From: Bacteroidales bacterium
GTDB lineage: Bacteria > Bacteroidota > Bacteroidia > Bacteroidales > UBA932
Direction of reading: 5' to 3'
NCBI GenBank assembly: GCA_017454265.1
Contig: JAFTDJ010000044.1
Span: 1-34,388, forward strand
DNA: 34,388 bases
The notes beneath the pieces were generated by a model, which ran no database searches, was not told the DNA's origin, and worked only from the letters and a program-made list of their open reading frames with translations. The position numbers were made by a program, and so were the translations under genes. Position 1 is the stretch's first letter; every line of letters starts with the position of its first letter. Shown piece after piece: positions 24,644-32,840 of this stretch.

Positions 24644-26373
24644 TGACCACCGAACAGTTTATTGCTTCCAAGGCTGTCGAGGCCGTCAAGGCCCTGTACG
24701 GGGCCGAGCTCCCTCGGGAGCAGATGCAGGTCGCAGTGACCCGCAAGGACTTTGAAGGCGACTATACCCTGGTCGTCTTTCCTCTTCTGAAAACGTCCCG
24801 CAAAGCTCCCGTGGCAACCGCACAGGAAATAGGGGAGTGGCTGACCGGGAACTGCCCCGAGTTCAGCGGATTCAATGCTGTCCAGGGCTTCCTTAACCTC
24901 AGCCTCAGCAATGTCTGGTGGCGCGGGAACCTTCAGGAGATCATCTCTGCAGATAACTACGGACAGCTGCCTTCTACCGGCCGCCGTGTAATGGTGGAGT
25001 TCTCGTCTCCCAACACCAACAAACCCCTTCACCTCGGGCATATACGCAACAATCTTCTCGGAGACAGCGTGTCCCGTCTTCTCAAGGCGGCGGGAAACGA
25101 AGTTATAAAGGCAACCCTGGTAAACGACCGCGGAGTGCACATCTGCAAGTCGATGTACGCCTGGGAGAAGCTCTTCGACGGAGCCACCCCCGAGAGTACG
25201 GGTATCAAGGGCGACCACCTCGTGGGCGACTGCTACGTTGCTTACGCCAAGCTTGAGAAAGAGCATCCCGAGGTTATCGACGACGTGCATAAGATGCTGG
25301 TACAGTGGGAGGAAGGCGATGCTCACGTGCGCTCCTTATGGGAGATGATGAACGGTTGGGTGTTCGAAGGCTTCGAACAGACCTACAAGGCGCTCGGCAT
25401 TACCTTCGACCGCACTTATTATGAGCACGACACTTACCTTCTGGGCAAGGAACTCGTGCAGAAGGGCCTCGACATGGGCGTGCTGGTGCGCGACCCCGAC
25501 GGCTCTGTATGGTGCGACCTCACCGCAGACGGACTCGACCGCAAGCTCCTTCTCCGTTCCGACGGCACGTCAGTCTATATGACACAGGATTTGGGCACGG
25601 CGGAGCGCCGTTTTGCAGAATACGACCTGGATTCCCACGTGTACGTGGTGGGCGACGAGCAGAACTACCATTTCCAGGTACTCAAGCTCGTGCTCAAGAA
25701 GCTCGGCTTCGGCTGGGCGGACCAGATTTTCCACCTCAGCTACGGAATGGTGGAACTCCCGGAAGGCAAGATGAAGAGCCGCGAGGGCACCGTTGTCGAT
25801 GCGGACGACCTCATAGAGAAGATGTATCAGGAGGCAAAGGCTACCAGCGAGGAATCCGGCAAGCTGGACGGCATTTCCGAGGAGGAAAAGGAGCGCCTGT
25901 ACCATATGATAGGTCTGGGAGCCCTCAAGTACTTCATACTCAAGGTGGACCCCAAGAAGAAGATGCTCTTCAACCCCAAGGAGTCCATAGATTTCAACGG
26001 CAATACCGGCCCCTTCATCCAGTATACTCACGCCCGAATCTGCAGTATTCTCCGCAAGGCTTCCGAGGCCGGCCTCCGGCCTGAACTGAGCCCGGATGCA
26101 ATTCTGAGCCCCAAGGAGATACGTCTCGTGAAGCTGTTGTCTGCTTATCCGCAGAGAATTGGAGAAGCCGCCGAGGCATATTCTCCCGCGCTCATCGCCA
26201 ATTATGCTTACGACCTTGCAAAAGAATTCAACCAGTACTACCACGAGACCCAGATACTCAAGGAACCGGATGCCGTGCTGCTCGGAATGAGGCTGTCTCT
26301 CATCAACGTGCTGGCGCAGACCCTGCGCAAGGCAATGGATGTACTCGGGATAGAACTTCCCGACAGGATGTGA
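24643..26373 (+). CDS. argS: Arginyl-tRNA synthetase
   Basis: This 576-residue class I synthetase charges tRNA-Arg. The N-terminal ~110 residues form the Arg-S add-on domain. The HIGH motif is HLGH within EFSSPNTNKPLHLGHIRNNL, and the loop around GMVELPEGKMKSREG stands in for KMSKS. The C-terminal anticodon-binding domain is helical (IQYTHARICSILRKASEAGL ... YAYDLAKEFNQYYHETQIL) and ends with the usual LGIELPDRM. The length is slightly short of the typical 580-600. The start overlaps rpoD by one base, and the stop overlaps the GTG start of ygiQ by four bases. Confidence 0.97.
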   Translation: MTTEQFIASKAVEAVKALYGAELPREQMQVAVTRKDFEGDYTLVVFPLLKTSRKAPVATAQEIGEWLTGNCPEFSGFNAVQGFLNLSLSNVWWRGNLQEIISADNYGQLPSTGRRVMVEFSSPNTNKPLHLGHIRNNLLGDSVSRLLKAAGNEVIKATLVNDRGVHICKSMYAWEKLFDGATPESTGIKGDHLVGDCYVAYAKLEKEHPEVIDDVHKMLVQWEEGDAHVRSLWEMMNGWVFEGFEQTYKALGITFDRTYYEHDTYLLGKELVQKGLDMGVLVRDPDGSVWCDLTADGLDRKLLLRSDGTSVYMTQDLGTAERRFAEYDLDSHVYVVGDEQNYHFQVLKLVLKKLGFGWADQIFHLSYGMVELPEGKMKSREGTVVDADDLIEKMYQEAKATSEESGKLDGISEEEKERLYHMIGLGALKYFILKVDPKKKMLFNPKESIDFNGNTGPFIQYTHARICSILRKASEAGLRPELSPDAILSPKEIRLVKLLSAYPQRIGEAAEAYSPALIANYAYDLAKEFNQYYHETQILKEPDAVLLGMRLSLINVLAQTLRKAMDVLGIELPDRM

Positions 26374-28190
26374 CGCCTGCAGAAGACTATATGTTTCCTA
26401 CCTCCGCAAAGGAGGTCCAGGCCCTTGGCTGGGACTGGATAGACATCATTTTCTTTACCGGAGACGCCTTTGTCGATCATCCCAGCTTCGGTACCGCCTG
26501 CATCAGCCGCTGGCTGCAGAAGGCGGGATACAGGGTGGCAGTAGTCCCTCAGCCCAACTGGCGCGACGACCTCCGCGACTTCCGCAAGCTGGGGCGCCCA
26601 AGGCTCTACTTCGCCGTCAATGCCGGCGCAATGGACTCAATGGTCAATCATTACACCGCTGCCAAGCGTCTGCGCCACGACGATGCCTACACCCCTGAGG
26701 GCCGCGCCGGCGCCCGCCCCGACCGTGCAGTCACAGTATATACCAGGATACTCAAGCAGTTGTGGCCCGACGTGCCCGTTGTCATCGGCGGTGTCGAGGC
26801 TTCCCTGAGGCGTCTGACGCATTACGATTATTGGGACAACCGCCTCATGCCGTCCATCCTGGTGGACAGCGGCGCCGACTGGCTCTGCTACGGCATGGGA
26901 GAAAAGCCGATGCTCCAGCTTACCCGCGCCATGGAGAAAGGCTGGTCGAAACGCCAGATCGAGCAGCTCCCACAGATTGCATTCTACCGTACCGGAAAAA
27001 CGCAATCTACTATCCCCCTGCACCCCCAAGGGACGGGGGGCGTTCCCCCCGAAACCCCCTGTGTCGCTTCGCTCCATAATCCTTCTGCGAATGGAGCAGC
27101 GCAGCCGTTCGTGCTGCATTCGTACGAGGAATGCTGCAACAGCAAGCAAGCCTTTGCGGAAAACTTCCACCATATCGAGATATACGCCAACATGCTGCAT
27201 CCGCCGGTGCTCATAGAGCCCGTAGGCGACGGTTACGTGCAAGTTAATCCCACCTGCGAGCCGTCGACCACGGAGGAGATGGACTCTTTCTGGGACCTGC
27301 CGTTCACCAAGCTGCCGCACCCACGTTACAAAGGCAAACGTATCCCGGCGTACGATATGATTAAGGATAGCATCATCACGCATCGTGGCTGCTTCGGAGG
27401 CTGTAATTTCTGCACGATTGCAGCGCATCAGGGAAAATTCATTCAGAGCCGCAGCGAGGAAAGCATACTCAAGGAGGTGAAAAAGCTTGCGGCGATGCCT
27501 GAATTCCACGGGAATATCTCAGACGTGGGCGCACCTACCGCGAATATGTACGGAATGACGGGGATGGACATGAGCCGCTGCGAAAAATGCCGGCGCAAAT
27601 CATGCCTGTATCCGGCACCCTGCGTAAATCTGGACCGGAGTCACGAACGCCTGTTGCGGCTGTATGAGAAGATTGATGCCGTAAAGGGAGTGCGGCACTC
27701 CTACATAGGCAGCGGAATCCGCTACGACCTGTTCCTCTCGGAGAAAGGCTTTGTAGATGAAACATCACGTCCGTACCTCGAAACTGTAGTGCTCAAACAT
27801 ACGTCCGGGCGTTTGAAAGTTGCCCCGGAGCACACGTCAGACAAGGTGCTGGACTACATGGCCAAGCCTTCTTTCAGGCTTTTTGAACGCCTTCGCAAGG
27901 AATTCGACGGAGTGAACCGTCGGGCGGGCACTCATGTCGAACTGGTCCCGTATTTCATATCATCCCACCCGGGATGCACCCTGCGTGATATGCAGGAACT
28001 GGCAAATCATCCTGCGCTTAAAGGCATCTGGATGGACCAGGTACAGGACTTTATGCCTACGCCCATGACTACCAGTTCCGTAATGTTCTACAGCGGAATA
28101 GACCCTCGCACTATGAAGCCTGTCTTTGTGGAAAGGGATCCCGAGCGCAAGAAAGCGCAGAAATCACAATTCTTTAAAAAGCATAAGTAA
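26370..28190 (+). CDS. ygiQ: YgiQ family radical SAM protein, with an in-frame insert
   Basis: This 606-residue protein matches YgiQ: an N-terminal B12-binding-like region (WIDIIFFTGDAFVDHPSFG ... VPVVIGGVEASLRRLTHYDY) and a radical SAM core with the cluster motif GCFGGCNFCTI near residue 340. The molecular role of YgiQ is not established. I use GTG at 26370, which overlaps argS by four bases (GTGA); an ATG at 26391 would start just before FPTSAKEV. Residues of about 208-245 (from TGKTQSTIPLHPQG to SANGAAQP) interrupt the conserved region between the helix ending AFYR and VLHSYEEC. They are encoded by palindromic C- and G-rich DNA and look like a repeat element translated in frame. The 3' end overlaps the GH109 gene by 17 bases. 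Confidence 0.9.
   Translation: MTPAEDYMFPTSAKEVQALGWDWIDIIFFTGDAFVDHPSFGTACISRWLQKAGYRVAVVPQPNWRDDLRDFRKLGRPRLYFAVNAGAMDSMVNHYTAAKRLRHDDAYTPEGRAGARPDRAVTVYTRILKQLWPDVPVVIGGVEASLRRLTHYDYWDNRLMPSILVDSGADWLCYGMGEKPMLQLTRAMEKGWSKRQIEQLPQIAFYRTGKTQSTIPLHPQGTGGVPPETPCVASLHNPSANGAAQPFVLHSYEECCNSKQAFAENFHHIEIYANMLHPPVLIEPVGDGYVQVNPTCEPSTTEEMDSFWDLPFTKLPHPRYKGKRIPAYDMIKDSIITHRGCFGGCNFCTIAAHQGKFIQSRSEESILKEVKKLAAMPEFHGNISDVGAPTANMYGMTGMDMSRCEKCRRKSCLYPAPCVNLDRSHERLLRLYEKIDAVKGVRHSYIGSGIRYDLFLSEKGFVDETSRPYLETVVLKHTSGRLKVAPEHTSDKVLDYMAKPSFRLFERLRKEFDGVNRRAGTHVELVPYFISSHPGCTLRDMQELANHPALKGIWMDQVQDFMPTPMTTSSVMFYSGIDPRTMKPVFVERDPERKKAQKSQFFKKHK
27012..27097. repeat. Palindrome-rich insert inside ygiQ
   Basis: Two potential hairpins lie within the coding sequence: GGGGGG (27035-27040) with CCCCCC (27045-27050) around CGTT, and GCTCCAT (27071-27077) with ATGGAGC (27091-27097). 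Homopolymer runs CCCCC recur at 27014, 27023 and 27055. Base use is strikingly unlike the flanking gene. The segment keeps the ygiQ frame open, adding about 38 residues. It resembles the in-frame palindromic insertions known from some bacteria. Confidence 0.6.
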
Positions 28191-29565
28191 AGCCCTTCAC
28201 CCGGTCCCATGCACCGCGGGTGAAGTCCGGTACTTCCACGGGGGCGCAGCCGTTTTCCAGCGAGATACGGGAAAGCTCCGTTACGCAGCACCATTCGGCA
28301 AGGTCGTACACGTCCATGTCAAGCGGCAGGCCGTGATTGAGGCAGTATATGAGCCTGTAGTCCATTATGAAATCCATTCCGCCGTGTCCGCCCACCTCGC
28401 GCGCCATCTGCTCCAGCTCCGGAGTCAGTATGGGGCTGCGGTATTGACTCAGCAGCTCATCAAGAGCGTCGCCGCTATATACTTTCTCCCGCCCGAGATT
28501 CTGGTAATCGACGTCATCAGCTCCCTCAGGACGCAGGCAAACCTGCTGAACCGGGTATTTGCCTGCATAACCGTCTGTCCCTACAAGTTGATACATACGG
28601 CTGTAAGGGCGCGGCGTCATTACATCGTGTTCCAGAAGTATTGTCTTTCCCTTAGCGGTGCGAAGCATGGTCATTGTCACATCCCCGTTAGCAAAATCGC
28701 ACGCTTCCGGCTCTGAAAGGCCGAGCCGTGCTGCTTCGTGCCTGGGGCCGTTGAACGGGTCGGTGTCCATTGCTACAAGCGTTGCAAGCCTGTCTCCGCG
28801 GTGAATGTCGAGAGCCTGGCAGATTGGACCGAAGCCATGAGTGGGGTACAAGTCGCCCCGGTTGTTTTTGTTGAACTCAAGCCGCCAGTTGTTCCAGTAA
28901 CGTTTCCAAAATGGATCCAGGTTGTGGTTATATGCACCTTCTGCGTGAATGATTTCGCCGAAAACCCCCTTCTGCGCCATTGTAAGCGCAGTGAGCTCGA
29001 AAAAGTCGTAGCAGCAGTTCTCCAGTATCATGCAGTGGCGGCGGGTGCGCTCCGATGTGTTCACCAGGTCCCAGCAGGCTTGCAGGGTCTCGGCGGAAGG
29101 TACCTCTATTGCCACGTGTTTTGCGTGTTCCATTGCGTACAGGGCCACCGGAACGTGGTGCAGCCAGTCTGTGCATATGTAAACCAGATCTACGTCAGGA
29201 TCCTCGCAAAGGGCTTCGTAAGAGAACTCCTTGCCACTGTAAACGTTTGCCTTAAGTCCCTTGCCGGCAAGATACTCAAGGCTGGCGGCTGCCCTGTCGC
29301 TTTCCACGTCGCAGACGGCGGCCACATGGCAGCCCGGTACGAAGCTCAGCCGTTCAACGGCGTCGGCCCCCCTCATTCCCAAACCTACCACGCCTATCCC
29401 CACATCTGCAATAGGCTCGGCGGCAAACTGTATCATATCCTGCTGTCCTGCGGGACGCGGAGGTACGGCGGTACGTATGGGCTCTACGGATTGCGAGCAG
29501 GCGGAGAGAGCCAAGGCGCAGCTCAAGGAAAGCGCCAGAAGGTCGTTAAGCAAAGTCCTGTTCAT
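28174..29565 (-). CDS. GH109-type glycosidase lipoprotein (Gfo/Idh/MocA fold; alpha-N-acetylgalactosaminidase-like)
   Basis: This 463-residue protein carries a lipoprotein signal with lipobox LSAC (Cys23). A Rossmann motif for NAD (VGIGVVGLGMRGADAV) opens the domain. Long stretches match glycoside hydrolase family 109: LVYICTDWLHHVPVALYAME, HVAIEVPSAETLQACW, CMILENCCYDFFEL, HAEGAYNHNLDPFW, YPTHGFGPICQAL, GGHGGMDFIMDYRLIYCL and PVEVPDFTRGAW. GH109 enzymes cleave terminal alpha-GalNAc by an NAD-dependent oxidation-elimination-addition cycle and are common in mucin-using Bacteroidetes. Other activities occur in this fold, so the substrate is inferred. It is divergent from the acyltransferase gene and overlaps ygiQ by 17 bases at its 3' end. 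Confidence 0.88.
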   Translation of the reverse strand: MNRTLLNDLLALSLSCALALSACSQSVEPIRTAVPPRPAGQQDMIQFAAEPIADVGIGVVGLGMRGADAVERLSFVPGCHVAAVCDVESDRAAASLEYLAGKGLKANVYSGKEFSYEALCEDPDVDLVYICTDWLHHVPVALYAMEHAKHVAIEVPSAETLQACWDLVNTSERTRRHCMILENCCYDFFELTALTMAQKGVFGEIIHAEGAYNHNLDPFWKRYWNNWRLEFNKNNRGDLYPTHGFGPICQALDIHRGDRLATLVAMDTDPFNGPRHEAARLGLSEPEACDFANGDVTMTMLRTAKGKTILLEHDVMTPRPYSRMYQLVGTDGYAGKYPVQQVCLRPEGADDVDYQNLGREKVYSGDALDELLSQYRSPILTPELEQMAREVGGHGGMDFIMDYRLIYCLNHGLPLDMDVYDLAEWCCVTELSRISLENGCAPVEVPDFTRGAWDRVKGFTYAF

Positions 29566-29606
29566 TGCGGTGTGTTGTATTTTTCGCTAATTTAAGATTT
29601 TTTGGT

Positions 29607-29614
29607 TATTTTTG
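29607..29614 (+). promoter_or_regulatory. -7 box of the acyltransferase promoter
   Basis: TATTTTTG matches TAnnTTTG, 26 bases before the ATG at 29641. The -33 position has no clear TTTG. No equally good box was found for the divergent GH109 gene. Confidence 0.4.
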
Positions 29615-29640
29615 AAAGTTGTAAGAATCAAAGTGTACTG

Positions 29641-30657
29641 ATGGCTGAACTTTGGGAGAAAGACAGGCTGTATTCTTTTTTGAGACCCTGGGTTGACTGG
29701 TGTACGAGGAGGAGTTTCTCTTCCCTGAAGGTACAGGGCGCATTGTCCCAAGACGGCCGGGCGGTAATCGTGGCTCCCAATCACTGCAATACGCTTATGG
29801 ATGCCCTGGTGGTGCTGCAGGCGCAAAAGGAGCCTATGGCCTTCGGCGCAAGGGCGGACATTTTCCGCAAGCCTTCGGCTGCAAAGGCACTTGGCTTCCT
29901 GAAGATACTTCCAATTGCAAGAAAGCGGGACGGTCTGCGGAGTGTTGCCCAGAATCTGGAAATAATTCCTGTGATTCAAGACGTTTTGCACCATGGTATG
30001 CCGTTCTGTATCTTTCCCGAGGGACGCCACAGGCCGATGTACTCGCTGCTGCCAATACACAAAGGAGTTGTTCGCATAGCGCTCAAGAATGCCGCCCACC
30101 AGCCTACCTGCATTGTTCCGACGGGACTGTACTACAGCAATTTCTTTCATTACCGCGGCACTTGTGAGATGCGATACGGAAAGCCGATAGACGTGAGCGA
30201 ATTCGTGGCTTCGCATTCCGGTCTCTCCAAACCTGAGCTGTACAAGGCTTTCAGCGCCGAACTCAGCCGTCGTATATCGGAGCTTATGCTTTTTATCCCG
30301 GACGACGAGAATTATGAGACCCGCCTTGCGGAACTTCGTCCTCCGCGCAAACGCCGCTGGTGGGATATTCCGCTGGCCATATGCGGCATGCCGGTATTCG
30401 TCGTTTCGGCACTTCTTTCGCTCCCTCTCTGGTGCGTAGCAGAATACATCTGCCATTTCAAGATAAAAGATAAGGCGTTCTGCAACTCGGTGCGTTTCCT
30501 GGTACGCCTTGTAGGGGAGCCCTTGTTTTTTCTCTTATGGGCAATAGCGGCTTTCCTACTGTTGCCTCCTCTTGGCGCAGCCGGCTTGCTGGCGCTTTAC
30601 GCCATTTCCTATTCAGTGTTTTACGACTGGCTTAATCTTGTGAACGGACGCCTCTAG
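29641..30657 (+). CDS. Membrane-associated glycerol(phosphate) acyltransferase (PlsC/LPLAT superfamily)
   Basis: This 338-residue protein starts at the ATG at 29641 (MAELWEKDRLYSFLRP). The acyltransferase motif NHCNTLMD places His48 and Asp54 with five residues between (HX5D instead of the usual HX4D), a spacing I associate with the GAT1/SCT1-like branch. CIFPEGRHR is the second conserved block and IHKGVVRIAL the third. The last 100 residues carry two or three hydrophobic helices (AICGMPVFVVSALLSLPLWC and LFFLLWAIAAFLLLPPL), which should anchor it to the inner membrane. It probably acylates a glycerol phosphate or lysolipid; the exact acceptor is unknown. Its stop codon shares CTAG with the stop of the convergent MBL gene. 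Confidence 0.85.
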   Translation: MAELWEKDRLYSFLRPWVDWCTRRSFSSLKVQGALSQDGRAVIVAPNHCNTLMDALVVLQAQKEPMAFGARADIFRKPSAAKALGFLKILPIARKRDGLRSVAQNLEIIPVIQDVLHHGMPFCIFPEGRHRPMYSLLPIHKGVVRIALKNAAHQPTCIVPTGLYYSNFFHYRGTCEMRYGKPIDVSEFVASHSGLSKPELYKAFSAELSRRISELMLFIPDDENYETRLAELRPPRKRRWWDIPLAICGMPVFVVSALLSLPLWCVAEYICHFKIKDKAFCNSVRFLVRLVGEPLFFLLWAIAAFLLLPPLGAAGLLALYAISYSVFYDWLNLVNGRL

Positions 30658-31562
30658 GGTGCTCTAAATATCACCTCAAGTCCGTCTTCTGCCGCCTTTA
30701 GTGGCTCGGGAAGCGATTTAAGTTCGCTGGCGGTGTGCAGGCTTTTGGCCATATGAGTCAGCCAAACATACTGTCCTTCAGCAAGGTGCAGTCTTTCTGT
30801 CTTCAGCAGGACCCTGACGGTGTTGGCCACCGCAGCAGTGCTGGAGTGGCAGTAGAGACGGAAGTCGTCGGGGTCGGCCATGGTAGCTTCCATGATGAGC
30901 CCGGTGATGCCGTAGCCCTCCCGGTGGCCGTCTATGCCTATCTTGCGAGCGGAGCGTCCCGGGATGCCGCTGGTATCAGTTGCGTACAAGAGACGTACGG
31001 GCCCTTTCTCCAACAGGTAAATCTGGGATTCTTCCATAACGTTGCCCGTAGGATGATTGGCAATCAGGGGCGTTACCCTGATGCTTCCAATCTGCACGGG
31101 GACGCCAAAGTAAGTGGGAATGAGCTCGGGCATGTCCACGCCAGCTTCGGCGGCGGCTTCCTTGTATGCATTCACGGCAACATCGTACCAGCTGTGGTTG
31201 AGGTAAACTCTCCTGATGCCGGTCTTGAGGGCGGCGGAGGGCTGGAAATGATCTTTGTGAGAATGGGTGTAGAACAGCACCTCGGGATGCACGCCTTCCG
31301 GAATCATATCCAGACTTTCGTCGGTAAGGTCTATGATGAACGAGTCGTCCACCAGCACGCTGCTGTGGCGCCGGCCTTTGCCATTCTTGCCTAAACCTCC
31401 TGCGGCACCGGTGCCGAGGAACTTTATTTTAAGGGATAAAACGTCCCGGGTCTTGTCTCCGGCAAGGCCTTTCAGGCTCTCCGGAACCTTGGCCTGGAGT
31501 GAGGTGCCGGCCGCTGCCAGGGCGGTGACGGCACCTATCTCCAAAAACTGTCTTCTGTCCAT
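30654..31562 (-). CDS. Exported MBL-fold metal-dependent hydrolase
   Basis: This 302-residue protein begins MDRRQFLEIGAVTALAAAG, a Tat-like signal with twin arginines. The metallo-beta-lactamase fold follows: IKFLGTGAAGGLGKNGKGRR, then the metal site THSHKDHF (H100, H102, D104, H105), IANHPTGNV, LLYATDTSGIP and a late histidine in WLTHMAK. GTGAAGG...RRHSSVLVD is reminiscent of PhnP and related cyclic phosphodiesterases, but the substrate cannot be fixed. It starts nine bases after the GatZ-like gene and is probably the third gene of that operon. The export signal is odd beside two cytoplasmic sugar-phosphate enzymes. Confidence 0.85.
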   Translation of the reverse strand: MDRRQFLEIGAVTALAAAGTSLQAKVPESLKGLAGDKTRDVLSLKIKFLGTGAAGGLGKNGKGRRHSSVLVDDSFIIDLTDESLDMIPEGVHPEVLFYTHSHKDHFQPSAALKTGIRRVYLNHSWYDVAVNAYKEAAAEAGVDMPELIPTYFGVPVQIGSIRVTPLIANHPTGNVMEESQIYLLEKGPVRLLYATDTSGIPGRSARKIGIDGHREGYGITGLIMEATMADPDDFRLYCHSSTAAVANTVRVLLKTERLHLAEGQYVWLTHMAKSLHTASELKSLPEPLKAAEDGLEVIFRAP

Positions 31563-31571
31563 TGACTGAGC

Positions 31572-32840
31572 TTATTTGCGGGTTGCATAGTTGTAGTCGT
31601 CGCAGACCACGCGTACGGCATCCAGCACCAGGGCGCGGGGGGAGAGCGTAAGGCGTCCGTCGCGCACTTCCACGTACTGCAGAGGCATATACTGATGCAG
31701 CAGGCCCATAGGAATGTCCGCCCCTTCCAGATTGGTGAACAATTTCTGCATGGCGGCCTCGATACGTGCGTCCGGCATATAGTAGCGGCTGCGGTCGGAG
31801 TAACTGTAGGCGCGTTTAAGTGCCTGCTCCTTGGGGGTGCCGTGGTAATACTTCTGCCAGTTCTTAGGGTCTTCCAGCATTACCTGCTCGACGGTCTGAA
31901 TATAATTGGACCGTTGCGAGGGGTTGTCTATGAGTTCGTCTTCGATGTGACTGAGGGCAAAGAGAGCTTCGCGTGCGGCGAATGTGAGCGCCGGGCCCAC
32001 CTTAAGGATGCCCACGCCGTCTTCCACCATCTGCCTGAGCGCCTGGGGAGACTGGTAATCGGTGGAGTGTCCTTCGAACATAAGCTCGGGGTAATCCTTC
32101 AGCTTGGCGCACAGGGACTTTGCATCGGTGCGGTTGTACATATGTACGTCGGCGTCTCCGAATTCAACTCCTGGCTGCACTACGACGGCAATCACATACT
32201 TCCATTTGTCGCTCAGGCCGTACTCGGAGAATACTTCTTCGTAGGCCTTTACAGTGGCGGAGAAAGCGTCAGGATCGGTAACCTGCATCTCTTCCTGAAC
32301 CTGGGCTCCGCCGGGGATTGGTACTTCGCTGCCTATGATGTAAACCGGGTGAAGGGCTTGCGGGTTCTGTGAGTGCAACTTCTCCCAGGCTTCTTCCGCA
32401 ACCTTCAGAAGTTCGGCTCCGCGGCGGGCTATGGTGCGGTCGCTGAGCGGCTGGCTGCGGTCGTCATCGGCGAGGCGCATGCTGGTATCCAGATGGATTT
32501 TGGTGTATCCGGCCGCCGCATACATGCGCACCATCTCGCAGGCCTTGGGCATCGCCTCGGCCTCCGGAAGGTTCTGGAACGGTTGGGGCCCGAGGTGGTC
32601 GCCTGCGAGGATGATTTTCTCACGCGGAAAGCCTATGCGGTCCGCAATACCCCATACGTAATTGCGGTAGTCTTCCGGAAGCATTCCGGTGTAGCCTCCG
32701 TACTGGTTTACCTGATTGCTGGTGGCTTCGATGAGGACTTTGTCGCTGAACCGCTTTGCCTGCTTCAGAACTCCTTCGATGGCGAGCTCATTTGCAGTGC
32801 AGTACGAAGGAGTCCCTGCCGGAATTATTTGATTTCCCAT
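31572..32840 (-). CDS. GatZ/KbaZ-like protein (tagatose-bisphosphate aldolase class II accessory-subunit family)
   Basis: This 422-residue protein has the family's recognisable blocks: GIPSYC-like AGTPSYCTANELAIEG, LIEATSNQVNQYGGYTGM, ILAGDHLGPQPFQNLP, YTKIHLDTSMRLADD, VYIIGSEVPIPGGAQ, FEGHSTDYQSPQALRQMVED and ILKVGPALTFAAREALFAL. GatZ and KbaZ support the catalytic subunits GatY/KbaY, which split tagatose-1,6-bisphosphate to DHAP and glyceraldehyde-3-phosphate. No GatY/KbaY partner lies in the window, so the protein may act alone or on another sugar phosphate. The start overlaps the G1P dehydrogenase-like gene by 16 bases. Confidence 0.87.
   Translation of the reverse strand: MGNQIIPAGTPSYCTANELAIEGVLKQAKRFSDKVLIEATSNQVNQYGGYTGMLPEDYRNYVWGIADRIGFPREKIILAGDHLGPQPFQNLPEAEAMPKACEMVRMYAAAGYTKIHLDTSMRLADDDRSQPLSDRTIARRGAELLKVAEEAWEKLHSQNPQALHPVYIIGSEVPIPGGAQVQEEMQVTDPDAFSATVKAYEEVFSEYGLSDKWKYVIAVVVQPGVEFGDADVHMYNRTDAKSLCAKLKDYPELMFEGHSTDYQSPQALRQMVEDGVGILKVGPALTFAAREALFALSHIEDELIDNPSQRSNYIQTVEQVMLEDPKNWQKYYHGTPKEQALKRAYSYSDRSRYYMPDARIEAAMQKLFTNLEGADIPMGLLHQYMPLQYVEVRDGRLTLSPRALVLDAVRVVCDDYNYATRK

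Noticed and set aside
26637-27509. A 290-codon minus-strand frame opposite ygiQ
   Set aside because: It is antisense to a conserved radical SAM protein, with no motifs of its own.
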